Shown: positions 23,762-36,062 of the stretch, one piece after another | How the letters are laid out: the number at the start of each line of letters is the position of its first letter | Position numbering within the stretch: position 1 is the first letter of the stretch | NCBI RefSeq assembly: GCF_036588685.1 | Contig: NC_086378.1 | Coordinates: 77,145,127 to 77,209,126 of the forward strand | DNA length: 64,000 nucleotides | Direction of reading: 5' to 3' | Source: Mytilus trossulus | Taxonomy: Eukaryota > Mollusca > Bivalvia > Mytilida > Mytilidae | The notes under the pieces: generated by a model | Seen by the model: only the letters and a program-made list of their open reading frames with translations | Databases searched by the model: none | Told to the model about the DNA's origin: nothing | Program-made: the position numbers and the translations under genes

Positions 23762-26700
23762 GTAGGCCTTATCTTATGCAACTTTTTGTCAATAATAAGC
23801 AAACTAATTTGATTATGCTTCATTCCAAAAATACTTTTAAAAAATCCGTATGTTTTAAGATGTGTGTTTTTTGGTGCACATTATTGAAATTACGACCACG
23901 TGTCAGGGTTTCCCTCTTTTGACTGTGTTCAGTACGAGACGATTTTGGGATTTATTAGAATGAAGCTATGTGTTAACAGTACCACACTGACATGCCGAAC
24001 AAACAATAAGTTACTGTCGGTTGGAAGACACGAAAATATTTTTTATAGACTACTCGGAAACAAGTGTTTTCCAATGTTCGTCTTATATTTAGAGAAAAGT
24101 TCCTGTCAGACGTTTGAAAAGTTTAACTATTTATTCGATCCAGTTTAACTACTTTTTCGATCCATTCGTTTCATGTGTTTGAGCTTTTTATTTTGCCATT
24201 TAATTAGAGACTTTCCGTTTTGAATTTTCCTCTGAGTTCAGTATTTTTGTGATTTTACTTTTTATGCACAAGCAATATAGCTTGTATTCTGGCTTACTAT
24301 TTTTAGTAAAAAGACCTCTCAATAAAGTGGCCTAGTCAAATGTCTTTTGGTAATTTGTGTCTTCCAATTGTTCAACAAAAGACATGAACACGTTATCTTC
24401 TTTTATATATGTAACACTCCCAAACGTGTCCTTCCCCCCAAACGTGTCCGATTCCCCCAAACGTGTCTTTTCTCCCTAAACGTGTCCGAAATGTACAATA
24501 TTTCCCAAACGTGTCCGATTTCATAACCCCCAAACGTGTCCGATAATTGTTATTCGCCAAAACGTGTCCAATATTTAACGCCAAAACGTTATACGTCTTT
24601 TAGCGTTACTACATGTAACTCCTAAATAAAATCGCTGATAACGTTAACTTTACGGCAATTCTATGATGGTGACACATGTGACAAACTTTTTATTTATTAG
24701 CTTTAGCTAATTAAATGTAGGTTTTAAATGAATATCATAATTCAAAATTTAATCTGTAATTGTTAATTATCTTTTGACTGAAATTGCTTATTGTTCAGAG
24801 TTGAATTAATCGGTAACTTTGTAAATTATTTTGTACTTATAAACTCCGTTGATTCTTTTTATATTTATCAGAATATTGCATGGCGGGCGTTAAGCAGCTT
24901 TTTTTTATTTATTTTTTGTTAATAGATCTCCATCTGAATGTGTGTGTATTTCAAAACCTCATCAAATCATCAACTGGTTATCCGTTTTTTTCTAATAAAT
25001 TTTAGGTTTCCAGCATCACTAAAGACACACGATCAAGAGACATAACGTCCAGTGCCAAATATTTCATGCATTGGTTTTATAGATTCTTTTTATCAATATA
25101 AATAGTATGTGATCAACGCCGGTTATTAGTGGTTACCGAAATTGCAAATTTAATTTGTACTGTATACATTAACTTTAGACTGTTGATAGCGTATTTCCAG
25201 TTGCAAGTATTTCATGCATATTTAGAGAACATACATGTTTTAATGGTTTTACTGTTCTATACTGTTTAAATTATCTTTAAACTAATGATTGCGTATTGTC
25301 CAGTTGCAAGTATATCATGCATATTTAGAGAGAACATAGGTTAGAAGTTTTTACTTATACATTTGAACTGTATAAATTTACTTTAGACTGTTGATCGTCC
25401 AGTAGCCGGTGTTTCACACTATTTAGAGAGAACAAGTTTTAATGTGCAGAGAAAGGGACACTTTTATTCGTTAACTGTACAGTTTAACTAAATATGTTTG
25501 CTTTCTATTTACATACGACAAAGCCGAAATGACGCCCCCACTTTTACCCAGTTTTTTCGGCCGGTTTGAAAAAGTATCTTATCTATATTTTTGATGAAAC
25601 GGTAAAATTAGTATAAATTAGTAGTAATGGAACAGCACTGACGAAATAACGCTTGATATGGACACGTTTTTGGCATTGGACACGTTTGGGGTAAGTTGAG
25701 AAATGGACACGTTTGGGCGTTTATACAAATCACACGCTTTGGCGATGTTTTGATCTAGACATCTTTTGCAGTTCCGTGACGTCAACAAGGACACGTTTGG
25801 GGGAATCGGACACGTTTGGGGGGAAGGACACGTTTCTGAGTGTTACATATATAAAAAGTGTATGCTTCACTATAGTACTGTGTCTTTATAAAAAAAAACA
25901 CTCGGCTTTTTAGTGTATATGATGTTGAACAAAAAAACATTGGGAAAATTACGTAAATAAGAAGATGTGTTTTGACTTTTGAACAGCGGTATCCTACTGT
26001 TGCCTTCATTAAGTAAAAACAAAAGACAAAATAAATTAAGTCGTTCCATACTTTTAAACTACTTTTTCTGTAGAACTGTGTGACGCCATAGTAGTCGGAA
26101 CTATTACTCAGACATTTAAACTTATATTTGTTTATTTAACGTTCAATTTGACTAAAGATATAGTGGGAAGGTTGTGATCTAAATATATGTTAACCGTTGC
26201 TGTATTTAGGCGTCAGTCACCAATCAGGAACCTCTATCCTTTGTTACCTTTGTGTGTGTGGTTTTTTTTAAAAATTCTTGTTAATTTGAATGTTTGAGAT
26301 TTTGTGTAACGTCCATTTCGCTGAACTATCATTCATTGTTTCAACTGCTTAAAAAAATAACAGAACAATTCATAATGCATTATTATTTTTTTCAGGGGCA
26401 AGTTGGTCAAAGTATATTTTGATGTTGATATTGATGCTTGGACTTTGTCAATTCATTTTAAAAAACTACAACGAGGAAAGCGTTATTTACTGCGAATCAA
26501 CAAATATCACAGTTAATGATTATTCTGATGAACCTAACAAGGAAAAAGCAATACCAAGGACATCTAAGAACTATGTTAAAGTTGAATTTATCGGGCGACT
26601 CGGAAACTTACTCTTTCAATATGCATCACTTTATGGTATCGCCAAACATCATAACATGATACCAATTGTCGATGAAGGATGTCATTTAAAGAAACATTTC

Positions 26701-27378
26701 AAAATATCTGCTATTTCAGTTAACCCGTTAGTGAATTCAAAACGTTATGTGGAGGATAAAGGTAACGTGTTTGAGGTAAATGCTTTTAAGCTTGATACAA
26801 AATACAACTGGACAATCAAAGGCTACTTTCAGAGTTGGAAATACTTTGTTGAAAATAGTATGGAAGTTAGAAAAGAATTCCAGTTTAAAGAAAATGTGCA
26901 GATAGAAGCTTCTAAACAATTTCTAGAAATTATAAAGTCAAAGAACATAACAAATGTGAACAAACATACTTTTATTGCTGTTCATGTTCGCCGCGGTGAT
27001 TTTATTAAAGAAAAGTTTGTTGATTATGGATATACATCAGCAAATGAAACCTACATAAATAATGCAATGAACAAATTCCGATCCCAATTTTCAAATGCAT
27101 TTTTTATATTTTCGTCAGACGATATATCATGGTGCAAAAACCATTTTAACGAATCAAATATAGCATTCATTAACAAGAAAAATACACCGGAAGTTGACAT
27201 GGCGATATTGACTCATTGCAATCATACTATAGTCTCCACAGGAAGTTATGGCTGGTGGACTGCCTGGCTTATTGGGGGCACAACAATATATTTTAAAGAT
27301 TTTCCTAAAAAAGGATCAAAATTAGACAAAGTATTTAATCTTACTACCTATAATCCACCGTCCTGGATTGCAATGTAG
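23749..27378 (+). CDS. FUT-B: GT11 galactoside alpha-1,2-fucosyltransferase-like, two coding exons
   Basis: The coding parts are 23749-23761 and 26396-27378. They join in phase 1 to a 331-residue protein, exactly the length of FUT-A. The N-terminus reads MTLKGASWSKYI and runs into a membrane anchor (LMLILMLGLC). The lumenal domain keeps GRLGN (71-75), HVRRGD (201-206), the SSDDISWC block and HCNHTIVSTGSYGWW. Most residues equal FUT-A; differences cluster in the stem region (about residues 30-60), as usual for Golgi transferases. One residue is missing relative to FUT-A after 'GDFIK', balanced elsewhere. The long exon has no ATG ahead of the anchor, so the mini-exon start is needed. The intron is 2634 bp, of which 1438 bp is the inserted inverted-repeat element. 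An AATAAA lies about 240 bp past the stop. Confidence 0.88.
24150..24275 (+). repeat. R4 copy in the FUT-B intron
   Basis: Blocks 'gagctttttattttgccatt', 'gaattttcctctgagttcag', 'tatttttgtgattttac'. It is closest in sequence to the copies at 15400-15545 and 40810-40945. Confidence 0.65.
24410..25847. mobile_element. 1.44-kb inverted-repeat element with CAAACGTGTCC arrays, in the FUT-B intron
   Basis: Both ends begin TGTAACACTC when read inward. They are followed by inverted arrays of a CAAACGTGTCC motif: at least seven copies on the left (24420-24570) and six on the right (25660-25840, as GGACACGTTTG). The outer 60 or so bases of the two ends match almost perfectly, with a 3-base difference after TGTAACACTC. 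The element is flanked by TATATA on both sides (24404-24409 and 25848-25853), a likely 6-bp target duplication. The interior (about 25010-25440) has four degenerate units with 'ccagttgcaagtatttcatg' and 'atttagagagaaca'. No open frame of transposase size exists, so it is non-autonomous. The superfamily is unresolved. Confidence 0.85.
25965..26042 (+). repeat. Tail-type repeat fragment
   Basis: Reads 'ttttgaacagcggtatccta', 'gttgccttcattaagta', 'acaaaagacaaaataaatta', matching the end of the repeat at 22790-22835. It lies in the FUT-B intron 350 bp before the acceptor. Confidence 0.6.
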
Positions 27379-27614
27379 AATTCGTCTTTAAGCTGTCATA
27401 TGTGATGCAGCATTGAAGATGTAAAAATGTTAATCAGTGTTAATGTGATCAAGTGCAATGAATTCAAAGTTTATAATTTATCCATTATAATACATCCTCA
27501 TGTAAAATTAAATTGTTTCATTGTATATAACGTTATATTTCCAAAATTCGCGTACAATTTTTGTTGATATACACTTGGGCAATTATACTGTATTTGTTTT
27601 ACTTCATCTGCTTA

Positions 27615-27620
27615 AATAAA
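27615..27620 (+). terminator. Polyadenylation signal candidate for FUT-B
   Basis: AATAAA, 237 bp after the FUT-B stop codon and the first on this strand after it. Sequence shared with FUT-A's 3' region ends about 50 bp before it. Confidence 0.5.
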
Positions 27621-27639
27621 ATTGAAATAGTTTTTTTTA

Positions 27640-28190
27640 GGGTTTACTACACAAAAAAAGGGTTGTTGCTGAAATATGGGTGAATATGATCCCTTCTAGA
27701 ATATATACCCACAAGCTTGCAAAAACAAACTACGTCGGACAATAATCATGCAAAAACTGCTACTGTTATTGTTCTATAAAATCATATAAGTATTCGGTCA
27801 CGTCCACTTGTATTTTTGTCCATATGATGAGTTAAACCTTTTCAACTGAGTTTTATAGATCGTTCTTATGTTGTACTGTTAAGAGCCAGTCTGTGATAAA
27901 ACCATGCAAAATGATCCAAATCCAAAATATTCCAATCAGACTGATATTTTGTATTTTAGATATCTTATATGTAATAACTATTTGTGCAAAATATTTTGAA
28001 AAATTATTCAGCCATTATTTGTGTATGCCGAACATTTGATAATTGTCCATTTCTGTACTGACAAAAAAGGCCATTTCAATCCTATTTTAGGATATTTGAC
28101 CTGTTTTGTTTTGTTTTATAGAAAATTACAGCCAAATTATGAAAAATATCTTACCGAATTATACTTTTTACCGGATTTGTAATCACATAA
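27640..28190. other. Non-coding stretch
   Basis: A+T-rich with no coding exon or repeat unit I can recognise before the R2 copy that follows. Confidence 0.4.
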
Positions 28191-28425
28191 GCAACACGAC
28201 GGGTGCCACATGTGTAGCAGGATCTGCTTACCCTTCCGGAGCATCTGAGATCACCCCTAGTTTTTGGTGGGGTTCGTGTTGTTTATTCTTTAGTTTTCTA
28301 TGTTGTGTGATGTGTACTATTGTTTCTCTGTTTGTCTTTTTATATTTTAGCCATGGCGTTGTCAGTTTATTTTAGATTTATGAGTTTGACTGTCCCTCTT
28401 GTATCTTTCGTCCCTCTTTTTTTAA
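28190..28425 (-). repeat. Dispersed repeat family R2 (reverse), well preserved
   Basis: Reads 'ccacatgtgtagcaggatct', 'tagtttttggtggggttcgt', 'tagccatggcgttgtcagtt', 'gagtttgactgtccctct', 'gtatctttcgtccctc'. It is the inverse of 12000-12240. An open frame over it is a by-product. Confidence 0.75.
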
Positions 28426-28429
28426 CAAA

Positions 28430-29530
28430 CAACAAAAAATGAATGGAAATTAGGATAATTCAAAAAGTTGTGACATTTTTCAGTACCCCTACTGACAGGT
28501 TGAAACTGTATGGTTTTGAAAAAGGGCCGATTCTGCAAAATTTGTCTATATTTAAAGGCTTGAATCTTGTAAGATCATGTTTTATTTTCAATTAAATGTA
28601 ATATTTCATGAAGCTTATATATGTATCTACAAAATTCAAGAAAATGCTGCTCGGTAAATGACACCTTCTTTCGATAATATAATAATTAAAGATAGGCATG
28701 ATGGCAATTTTGCCGAATTTTTGATTTTTTATCTGTTTCAAAAGAAACTTTTCAAAAGTATGTGATAGTCAAAATGTAAGAAAGATAATGACTGAATTAA
28801 TGTTAACTGGTTTTATTAATTGAATAAACAAGTTTAACTTAGTTTAAATTAGAAAATATACTAAAGGAATAAACCTGGTAAGACCCCTTTTTTGCCTTTT
28901 TTGCCCCTAAACTGAGCATTTTTACAATATGTTTAAAATATAAACTTATTCAAAAGAAAATTACTTTAGAAACTTAAAAATGGGCTGTTTTATTTACAAT
29001 ACTATGCACATTCATCGGGTAATATCGTCATGAGTTCTTCATAATTTTAGCATTTTATAATATTCTAGTTTTTATACGCTTTTTGTCTAAATTCAAAGTG
29101 GCCACAATTGAGTTCAGTCTCAAATTTTTAAAACACGTTGTATTTGACAATGATTCATAAAACTGTTTAACCTTTAAAAGATTGAGACTCAACATTAATG
29201 CATCCCCTTACAATTTAGACAAGAAAAACTATCGTAAAAGTACTAAAAATTCTAAGCACTTCTCCTTCAGATGAAATTGGGGGAATTTCTTTTCTAAAAT
29301 AATATGAAAATGCAGACAAAATTGTACGAACTGCGAAGCCTTGTGCATTTATGTTATCTATTACCAGAAAAGAGGAAGATTTGATAGTTTTGAGAATATC
29401 ATAGAATTGTCCCTCTTTTTTTACTGTTTACATAATATTATGGTGGTCTGCCGTAAAAAAAAAAAGAGGTGCAAAATGATCGAAATACAAGTTTTTAGTC
29501 ATGAATGAACATGTTGAAGGTATAGGCAAA
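28430..29530. other. Non-coding A+T-rich stretch
   Basis: No coding exon, no recognised repeat and no inverted structure of note. An A-run lies at 29454-29465. Confidence 0.4.
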
Positions 29531-29549
29531 AAAGAGGAATAAAATTAAC

Positions 29550-30640
29550 GGTACCAATTTTCTTGCACCAGATGCGCATTTCGACAATACATGTCTCTTC
29601 AGTGATGCTCGTGGCCAAAATTTTTTTGAAATCCAAAGCTTATATAAAAGATGAAGAGCAATAATCCAAAAGGTCCAAAAAGTATAGCCAAATCCGTGAA
29701 AGGAATCAGAGCTTTGCATGAGGGAGATACATTCCTTAATTTATAATAATTTCTAATATTTTGTAACAGCAAATTTTAATAACACAAAAAATCCGTATTT
29801 TCATGCCAGTACCGAAGTACTGGCTACTGGGCTGGTGATACCCTCGGGAACTAATAGTCCACCAGCAGAGGCATCGACCCAGTGGTAGTAATAAAATTAA
29901 CGGTACCAATTTTCTTGCACCAGATGCGCATTTCGACAATACATGTCTCTTCAGTGATGCTCGTGGCCCAATTTTTTTGAAATCCAAAGCTTATATAAAA
30001 GATGAAGAGCAATAATCCAAAAGGTCCAAAAAGTATAGCCAAATCCGTGAAAGGAATCAGAGCTTTGCATGAGGGAGATAAATTCCTTAATTTATAATAA
30101 TTTCTAATATTTTGTAACAGCAAATTTTAATAACACACAAAAATCCGTATTTTCATGCCAGTACCGAAGTACTGGCTACTGGGCTGGTGAGACCCTCGGG
30201 GACGTATTGTCCACCAGCAGAGGCATCGACCCAGTGGTAGTAATAAGATTAACGGTACCAATTTTCTTGCACCAGATGCGCATTTCGACAATACATGTCT
30301 CTTCAGTGATGTTCGTGGCCAATTTTTTTTGAAATCCAAAGCTTATATAAAAGATGAAGAGCAATAATTCAAAAGGTCCAAAAAGTATAGCCAAATCCGT
30401 GAAAGGAATCAGAGCTTTGCCTGAGGGAGATACATTCCTTAATTTATAATAATTTCTAATATTTTGAAACAGCAAATTTTAATAACACAAAAAATCCGTA
30501 TTTTCATGCCAGTACCGAAGTACTGGCTACTGGGCTGGTGATACCCTCGGGGACTAATAGTCCACCAGCAGAGGCATCGACCCAGTGGTAGTAATAAAAT
30601 TAACGGTACCAATTTTCTTGCACCTGATGCGCATTTCGAG
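29550..30640. repeat. Tandem array, 352-bp unit, three full copies and a partial fourth
   Basis: The anchor 'ggtaccaattttcttgcacc' occurs at 29550, 29902, 30254 and 30605, giving periods of 352, 352 and 351 bp. Copies are nearly identical, so the array is young or homogenised. Each unit holds a core (accgaagtactggctactgg, then 'gatgccctcggggac'-type sequence and 'catcgacccagtggtagt') related to R6 at 13383-13770. The fourth copy stops within 35 bp, after 'gatgcgcatttcga'. Reverse-strand open frames repeated in each unit have no recognisable domain. Confidence 0.92.
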
Positions 30641-30644
30641 TAAA

Positions 30645-31980
30645 AGTTTTGATAGATCTGAAAACAATTAACAAAATTAAGTCATGAATATCTATTTTAA
30701 CAAAATATCAAACAATTTTGCAGTATCAGAGTTGAGAAAATTTTGATTAAAACAAGCATTTTGTCCCCAACCCAATACAAATTCATTGTAATGGAACAAA
30801 ATTTTAACTTGATCTATAATTTGTCATGGTGTAAACAAAATCTTCAAGCATAATGAAAAAACTTGTTGAATTCTGACTAAGTAAATTTCCTATGTCCAAA
30901 GACCACAACTCTGCACACAAATATCAGACTTGAACAAAATTGAACCACCTAATACCAAAAACATCCAAAATTTCATTTTGTCTTTAAACTAGAAGCTATC
31001 AAGAGCCTGTGTCGATCACCTTGATCTACATGTGTAAGTGAATATCAAAGAAAGGACACAGATGGATTCATGACAAAATTGTGTTTTGGTGATGGTGATG
31101 AGTTTGTAGATCTTACTTTACTAAACATTCTTGCTAATTACAAGTATCTCATTATCTATAATGAACTTGGCCCAGAAGTTTCAGTATAAATAGTAGACCT
31201 TTGAACAGTGAATCGACTATCATTATATATGGAAAATGCATTGCCTTGTATCGTTTCTTTTGTTGACTAGTACATGTAAGTTTATATTCCTATTTTTTAA
31301 ATTTGTCACAAGATGTTTTAAACATGCTTTGCATTCACACAAAAAAGGACCCGTTCAGCTGAATCATAGTTTTTAAGACAAAACCAAACAAAAGATTTTC
31401 GAAAATGAATCTTAACAGCGAGACAACATTTCGACAAATAACACAATATAGCCAAAAGTAAAAAATATCTAGTAGGGGAAGTCTAATACAATGTAAATCA
31501 ACATGTCATGCATGTTCGAGAACAACTATTGATACGAAAGGTAAGTTCTTAAAATAAAAGTTCTCTGGATGACGGTCATGGAAATTTGGACTGCCTCTGC
31601 TTCATTGGATATGGTTAGAAATTTTGCCTTGCTACCTACGTACACCACAAAGAGTTGTTGCAAGGATTCTGCACATGCAGATGGTGTGTCACTTTTTTTC
31701 ACAAGGCTTCAGATGATCTCGATTCCCCATTCTGACTGGACGAGGCTGTGTACTTGTACATCCCGCACGGCCTAACGGTTGCCAATTTGTGGCAAGGTTT
31801 ATATTTCCTAGTCAACCTCGGGAGTTCATAAATTAGTTGTTTGTGGTAAAAAGTAATTTAAATGTTTTTTAAATGAAAACATGTATATAATTTAATTTCA
31901 TCACGTGATTAAACAGAATTGATTTTTAACGGCTTGATAACTTTGGTTAAACAATACAGACTATTTTGAATTCAATATAA
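30645..31980. other. Non-coding stretch with a slightly G+C-richer island
   Basis: Mostly A+T-rich. Positions 31560-31800 are richer in G+C and give short open frames on both strands. None shows a domain I recognise, and no frame is bounded by convincing splice sites. It could be a decayed mobile-element coding fragment. Confidence 0.35.
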
Positions 31981-31984
31981 AAAA

Positions 31985-32410
31985 AAGAAGATGTTGTAAT
32001 GAGACAACTCTCCACAAGAAACAAATGACACAGAAATTAACAGATATATGTCACCGCAAGGCCTCTAACGATGAGCAAAGTCCCTATAGCATAGCTCTGA
32101 AATCAAAAATGTAAAATAATTTATACGCGCAAACTATCGGCCTAATTAATGTACAAATAAATCAACTAAAACAAAAAGGTAACACAGCAACAAAAAACAA
32201 ACAGGTAACACAGCAACAAAAAACAAAAAGGTAACACAGCAACAAAAAACAAAAAGGTAACATAGCAACAACAAAAAGTAACCACTAAGATGCAGGCTCC
32301 TAACTTGGACATGCACATACATCCAGAATGTGGCAGGGTTGAACATGTTAGCGGGATCCCTAACCCTATCCCTTACCTAGGACAGTGGTGTCACAGTACA
32401 ACATATGAAC
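31985..32410 (+). repeat. R1 copy with an internal 26-bp tandem expansion
   Basis: R1 blocks 'gagacaactctccacaagaa', 'gatgagcaaagtccct' and 'tcctaacttggacatgcaca' frame a stretch (about 32170-32275) in which the unit 'ggtaacacagcaacaaaaaa' recurs at 32178, 32204, 32230 and 32256 (period 26). The expansion sits where other R1 copies have their A-rich segment (compare 39500-39570). Confidence 0.75.
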
Positions 32411-35400
32411 GAACTATAAAAATCAGTTGACAAAGGCTAATTATCGAAATTGATGCAATCGATGCCTTAATGAATTATAAAACTTACACTACCGATCGCA
32501 GTATCCATATTCGTCATTATTTTAGGACAGTCGCAGTTTTCAGGCTTTATTACATGATCCACAAATTATGTTTTTTATTAAGACTGACTATTACTTATGC
32601 CATCCTTGGCTGTATATATTCTAAAACATGTTTGGACAAGGTTAACTTAGAATAAATTAGCTTTGTCCGTCACCTCGAAAAAATGTGAACAGTTTCACTT
32701 TTTGATCGACAACTACATAAACTGTTACGATTTGTGTGAAGATTGTAAAACATCAACGTTATTTTGGGCTTCTACAAATTGATATGGTACTTTTAAGTAT
32801 AATTGCTTTGTATTTTTATTGTTTGGTATTTAAATAATCGTTATCGTAATAGAACTAACAACTTTCTTATTCTGGTTCTTCCACTTAAATTTGGAGGTTG
32901 CCTCTACATTTCTAATTGCACTCTCGATTTTATTTCATTCTCTTATAATATATGAAAATTTGATATTTTTTTTGTTAATCTTTATCTATAAAAGGGTACT
33001 GGGAGGATCTATGAGGTCAGGTTTCTTTTAAAAATTACATCCAGAAATATTTGATACAAGGAGCTTGTCCATTATAAATATTGTACAATAATTGTAGGTT
33101 TTTTTTTTATCAGACAGAGCATAGAAGTATATGGAAGTATTATATTTATATTTTATATTTTCAATATAATACTTCCATAAACAGAGGTTCCCATCCCGTT
33201 TGGAAATATGAAATTGCACTGCTGCAATAATAAGTTAATTAAGCCTGTAACAATTCTTGCAGTTTCACGCTGAATTTTTCTAACACATGTTTGGACAGTC
33301 TAACATCGTTTTTGTTGTGTGTAATGCCTTGCTTTATTGTTCAGTAACTGGATATGCAGATTGCAAATCTAAAAACATTTAAGATATGCTTTTGCAATTT
33401 AAGCTGTTCTTCTTTCCTAAAAACAAAAGGGGGACACCGGCTTCTGTTTGAATTTATCAGTTTAGACGCTTGTATGAGGAGGCAAATTTCTGTATCTATA
33501 ACTTGACATGTCTCGTTTCATGACCCTGTACACATGTGTAAAGCCTTTAAATATTATAGTTTTATTCGAATGTGACGCTGTTTAAAATACGTATGTCTAC
33601 CCGGTTTAAAATTAAACTATTTAAAAAATCTATTTATCTTTCGACATGGTTGGTTGCACTTTTTACCTGTAGACGATTAAACTAATAGAATGGAAACTTG
33701 ACGAGAAACATAGGAACAAATCAATAATATTGTATGATGGCGTTTCATTTTAAATTGTATAACATTAAACCTGCATTTACCTACCCGTGACTTAAGATGA
33801 CAAGTGACGGTACAACAATTATGGCGGGTATGTACTTATTTTAAAATGCTTATCTTTAACATTTTACATATTTTTTAATTTCTTCCCTAAATATGGTCAT
33901 TGATCTGCTTTGAATATTGATGTCAAGTAATAATCAGAAGCATTTACTATTGATTATTTTATACACTGAATAGTCAATAGCTTTTCAATCAACGTTGTTA
34001 CCTTGTTTTACTTTTGAAAGGGTCAGGCATGTTTTGTTTTTTAATCTATATAAAGAACAAGAGATCACGGTTTCTGTCGGTATTAATCGCAACCCAATTG
34101 ATCGTTTACCCTCAATATAAACCGAGTGGGAGATAATTGAATAAACGTGAAATTGTGTCAGAACATTTTCAGACGATCTTTATTAATCAATTGTACCTGG
34201 TATACTTTTAAAATACAAACAACGCAACGACATTGTTAGATATAAATAACAAGTTTGCAAATCATAAGTTTGTAATTTCTATAGAATATCAAAGTTAACA
34301 TTATGTTCACACACCCGTAACGTGTATACGTGTACTATGAATAGTTGACCCTCATAGTTTGCATTATTGAAATGATAGTAGCTCTTTTTTTATAAACCGC
34401 ATGATTTTAAGAATATTACCCCGCTTTAAGATATTTTTGAAAACAAAGTACATAATAATATTTCATTAATTTTGGACTCAATATTTTTCTTTTTCTTTCT
34501 CAAAAATAGCCATTGGCACTATTTGTTGTAAACATTTTGATTACAATCCCTTGTTTTCTCTCATGCATAGATTATAGTATTTAATGAAAATAGAATTTGT
34601 TATAACAGTATTTGTAATTAAAATCTTTTAATCGAAGATAAAAAAAAAAACATTTATTAATGAATTGTCCTGTGTATGAAGATTTGCGTTGTTATTTGTT
34701 TTATAAAGCATCTCTATTTTATGTTAATTTTATGCATAATTGTCTGATGACGAACAATTTATATTTTTATTCACAGATGAAAATATGTACTTTTATGCTG
34801 CCAAAATCTGCAATGACATTTTATTGAATAGTAAATGTATTTTATATAGCTAATTTTGGTGTAAACACTGTATATACATTTTAGATAGTCCTTCATAACT
34901 CTTTTTAGAGTTGCTCTTGTATCTTTTATGATGTTGTTTTATCAACTGTTTTATATAATGAAGAGATGAGACTAAAATAAAATATTGTCTTGTCCTGTCT
35001 TGTCTTTTCTTGCATAGTTACTTAAGTAATGAATAACGGGCGATCTATGAAATGTTATTATTATTATTATTGATGTTTTGGGAGGCGACTTTCCTGCTAT
35101 GGAACTTGCGCCCTAATTTCACTTATCGTTACTGTTTTTGAAGAATAAAAAAAAACTTAGTGTTTCGTTTTTTGTTCACTACACGTGAGTTCTGAAGTTG
35201 TGAGTTTTTTTTTTGTTCTTTTTTTCTAAGTCTTTAATGTATTGTGGTTTGACTTTTGTAGAATTCTGTAGATTTTTTTTTTAAATATTTATTTTGTAGT
35301 TCAAACTTTTGTTTCGTTGCATGGCTAATTACTTAGATTGCTTTGATTTGTATGGTAGTAGTAGCTAATTAATATACATGAGTGTATAAAATGAATCTTA

Positions 35401-36060
35401 ATGTCCATCGCTGAAGATAGAGATTAGATAATGCTTCCCGATAGCCCGGTGTCAATTATTTAATGAAAAATTGCCAAATATATGTATGCGCCAGGTAAAA
35501 AAAGACTGTCGCATACTTATGTCACCTACATTGGGATTGATAAAAGAATTAAAAAAAAAATAATTATATGTTAAATCCCCTAGATACCAATTAAAGAGAC
35601 CAGTTTGAGTCATGGTCCCCTTGTTCAGTGAGGATTGTCGTGGTCTGTGTATTGACCCCGACTGCCCTCACTGACCATGAGACCACCGAAAAATCAATCT
35701 GGTAATTAAATTTTGAACTGTAACCCACTATTGACACCGTGACTACGGGAACTACTACTACCATACTGTTTGGACCCAGAGATTGGCGTCCTGTGGCCAA
35801 TGAGGCATAGTGTGTGCAACTTTGCAGTATAATGTATAATGAAAGATACATGTGCGACCAGCAGTATTATTTTCATTTGTTATGCAGCATTTTAATTTTA
35901 AAATCTAAAATAAGTTTAACAAACATTTTATCCATTAACAAATTTTCTTTTTTTTTTGTGGGGACAGATCTCAATGAGTTCTTCCTAATATAGGTAGACC
36001 CCAATTATTTTATGTAAAAGATAAAATCCATTTCCTGTACAAGTATTATAAAAGTAATAC
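32410..36060. other. Long non-coding stretch; possible LINE tail near 35.0 kb
   Basis: No coding exon is recognised. A small hairpin (ggaagtattatatt and its inverse) lies at 33135-33178. At about 34925-35012, 'aataaaatattgtcttgtcc' and a (ttgtc)n run resemble the microsatellite-like 3' end of a LINE, but no coding part was found upstream. A G+C-richer block at 35590-35850 has open frames but no recognised domain. Simple (att)n occurs at 35059. Confidence 0.4.
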
Positions 36061-36062
36061 TT

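Larger units (their letters stand above)
18740..27560 (+). repeat. Segmental duplication, copy 2 (contains FUT-B)
   Basis: Partner of 9780-16960; see that entry for the matched blocks. Copy 2 is longer mainly because of extra insertions: an inverted-repeat MITE at 20632-20858, R4/R5 material at 21480-22840 and the 1.44-kb element at 24410-25847. The coding exons are the best conserved part. The upstream blocks at 19035-19400 are next, which suggests retained regulatory or 5' exon sequence. Confidence 0.8.

Noticed and set aside
29495-30475. Repeated reverse open frames of 70-99 codons
   Set aside because: They recur in each unit of the 352-bp array and contain no recognised domain; they are by-products of the satellite.
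31569-31775. Possible exon in a G+C-richer island
   Set aside because: Short frames on both strands, no domain recognised and no convincing splice sites.
35591-35851. 86-codon reverse open frame
   Set aside because: The block is G+C-richer than its surroundings, but the frame shows no domain and no gene context.
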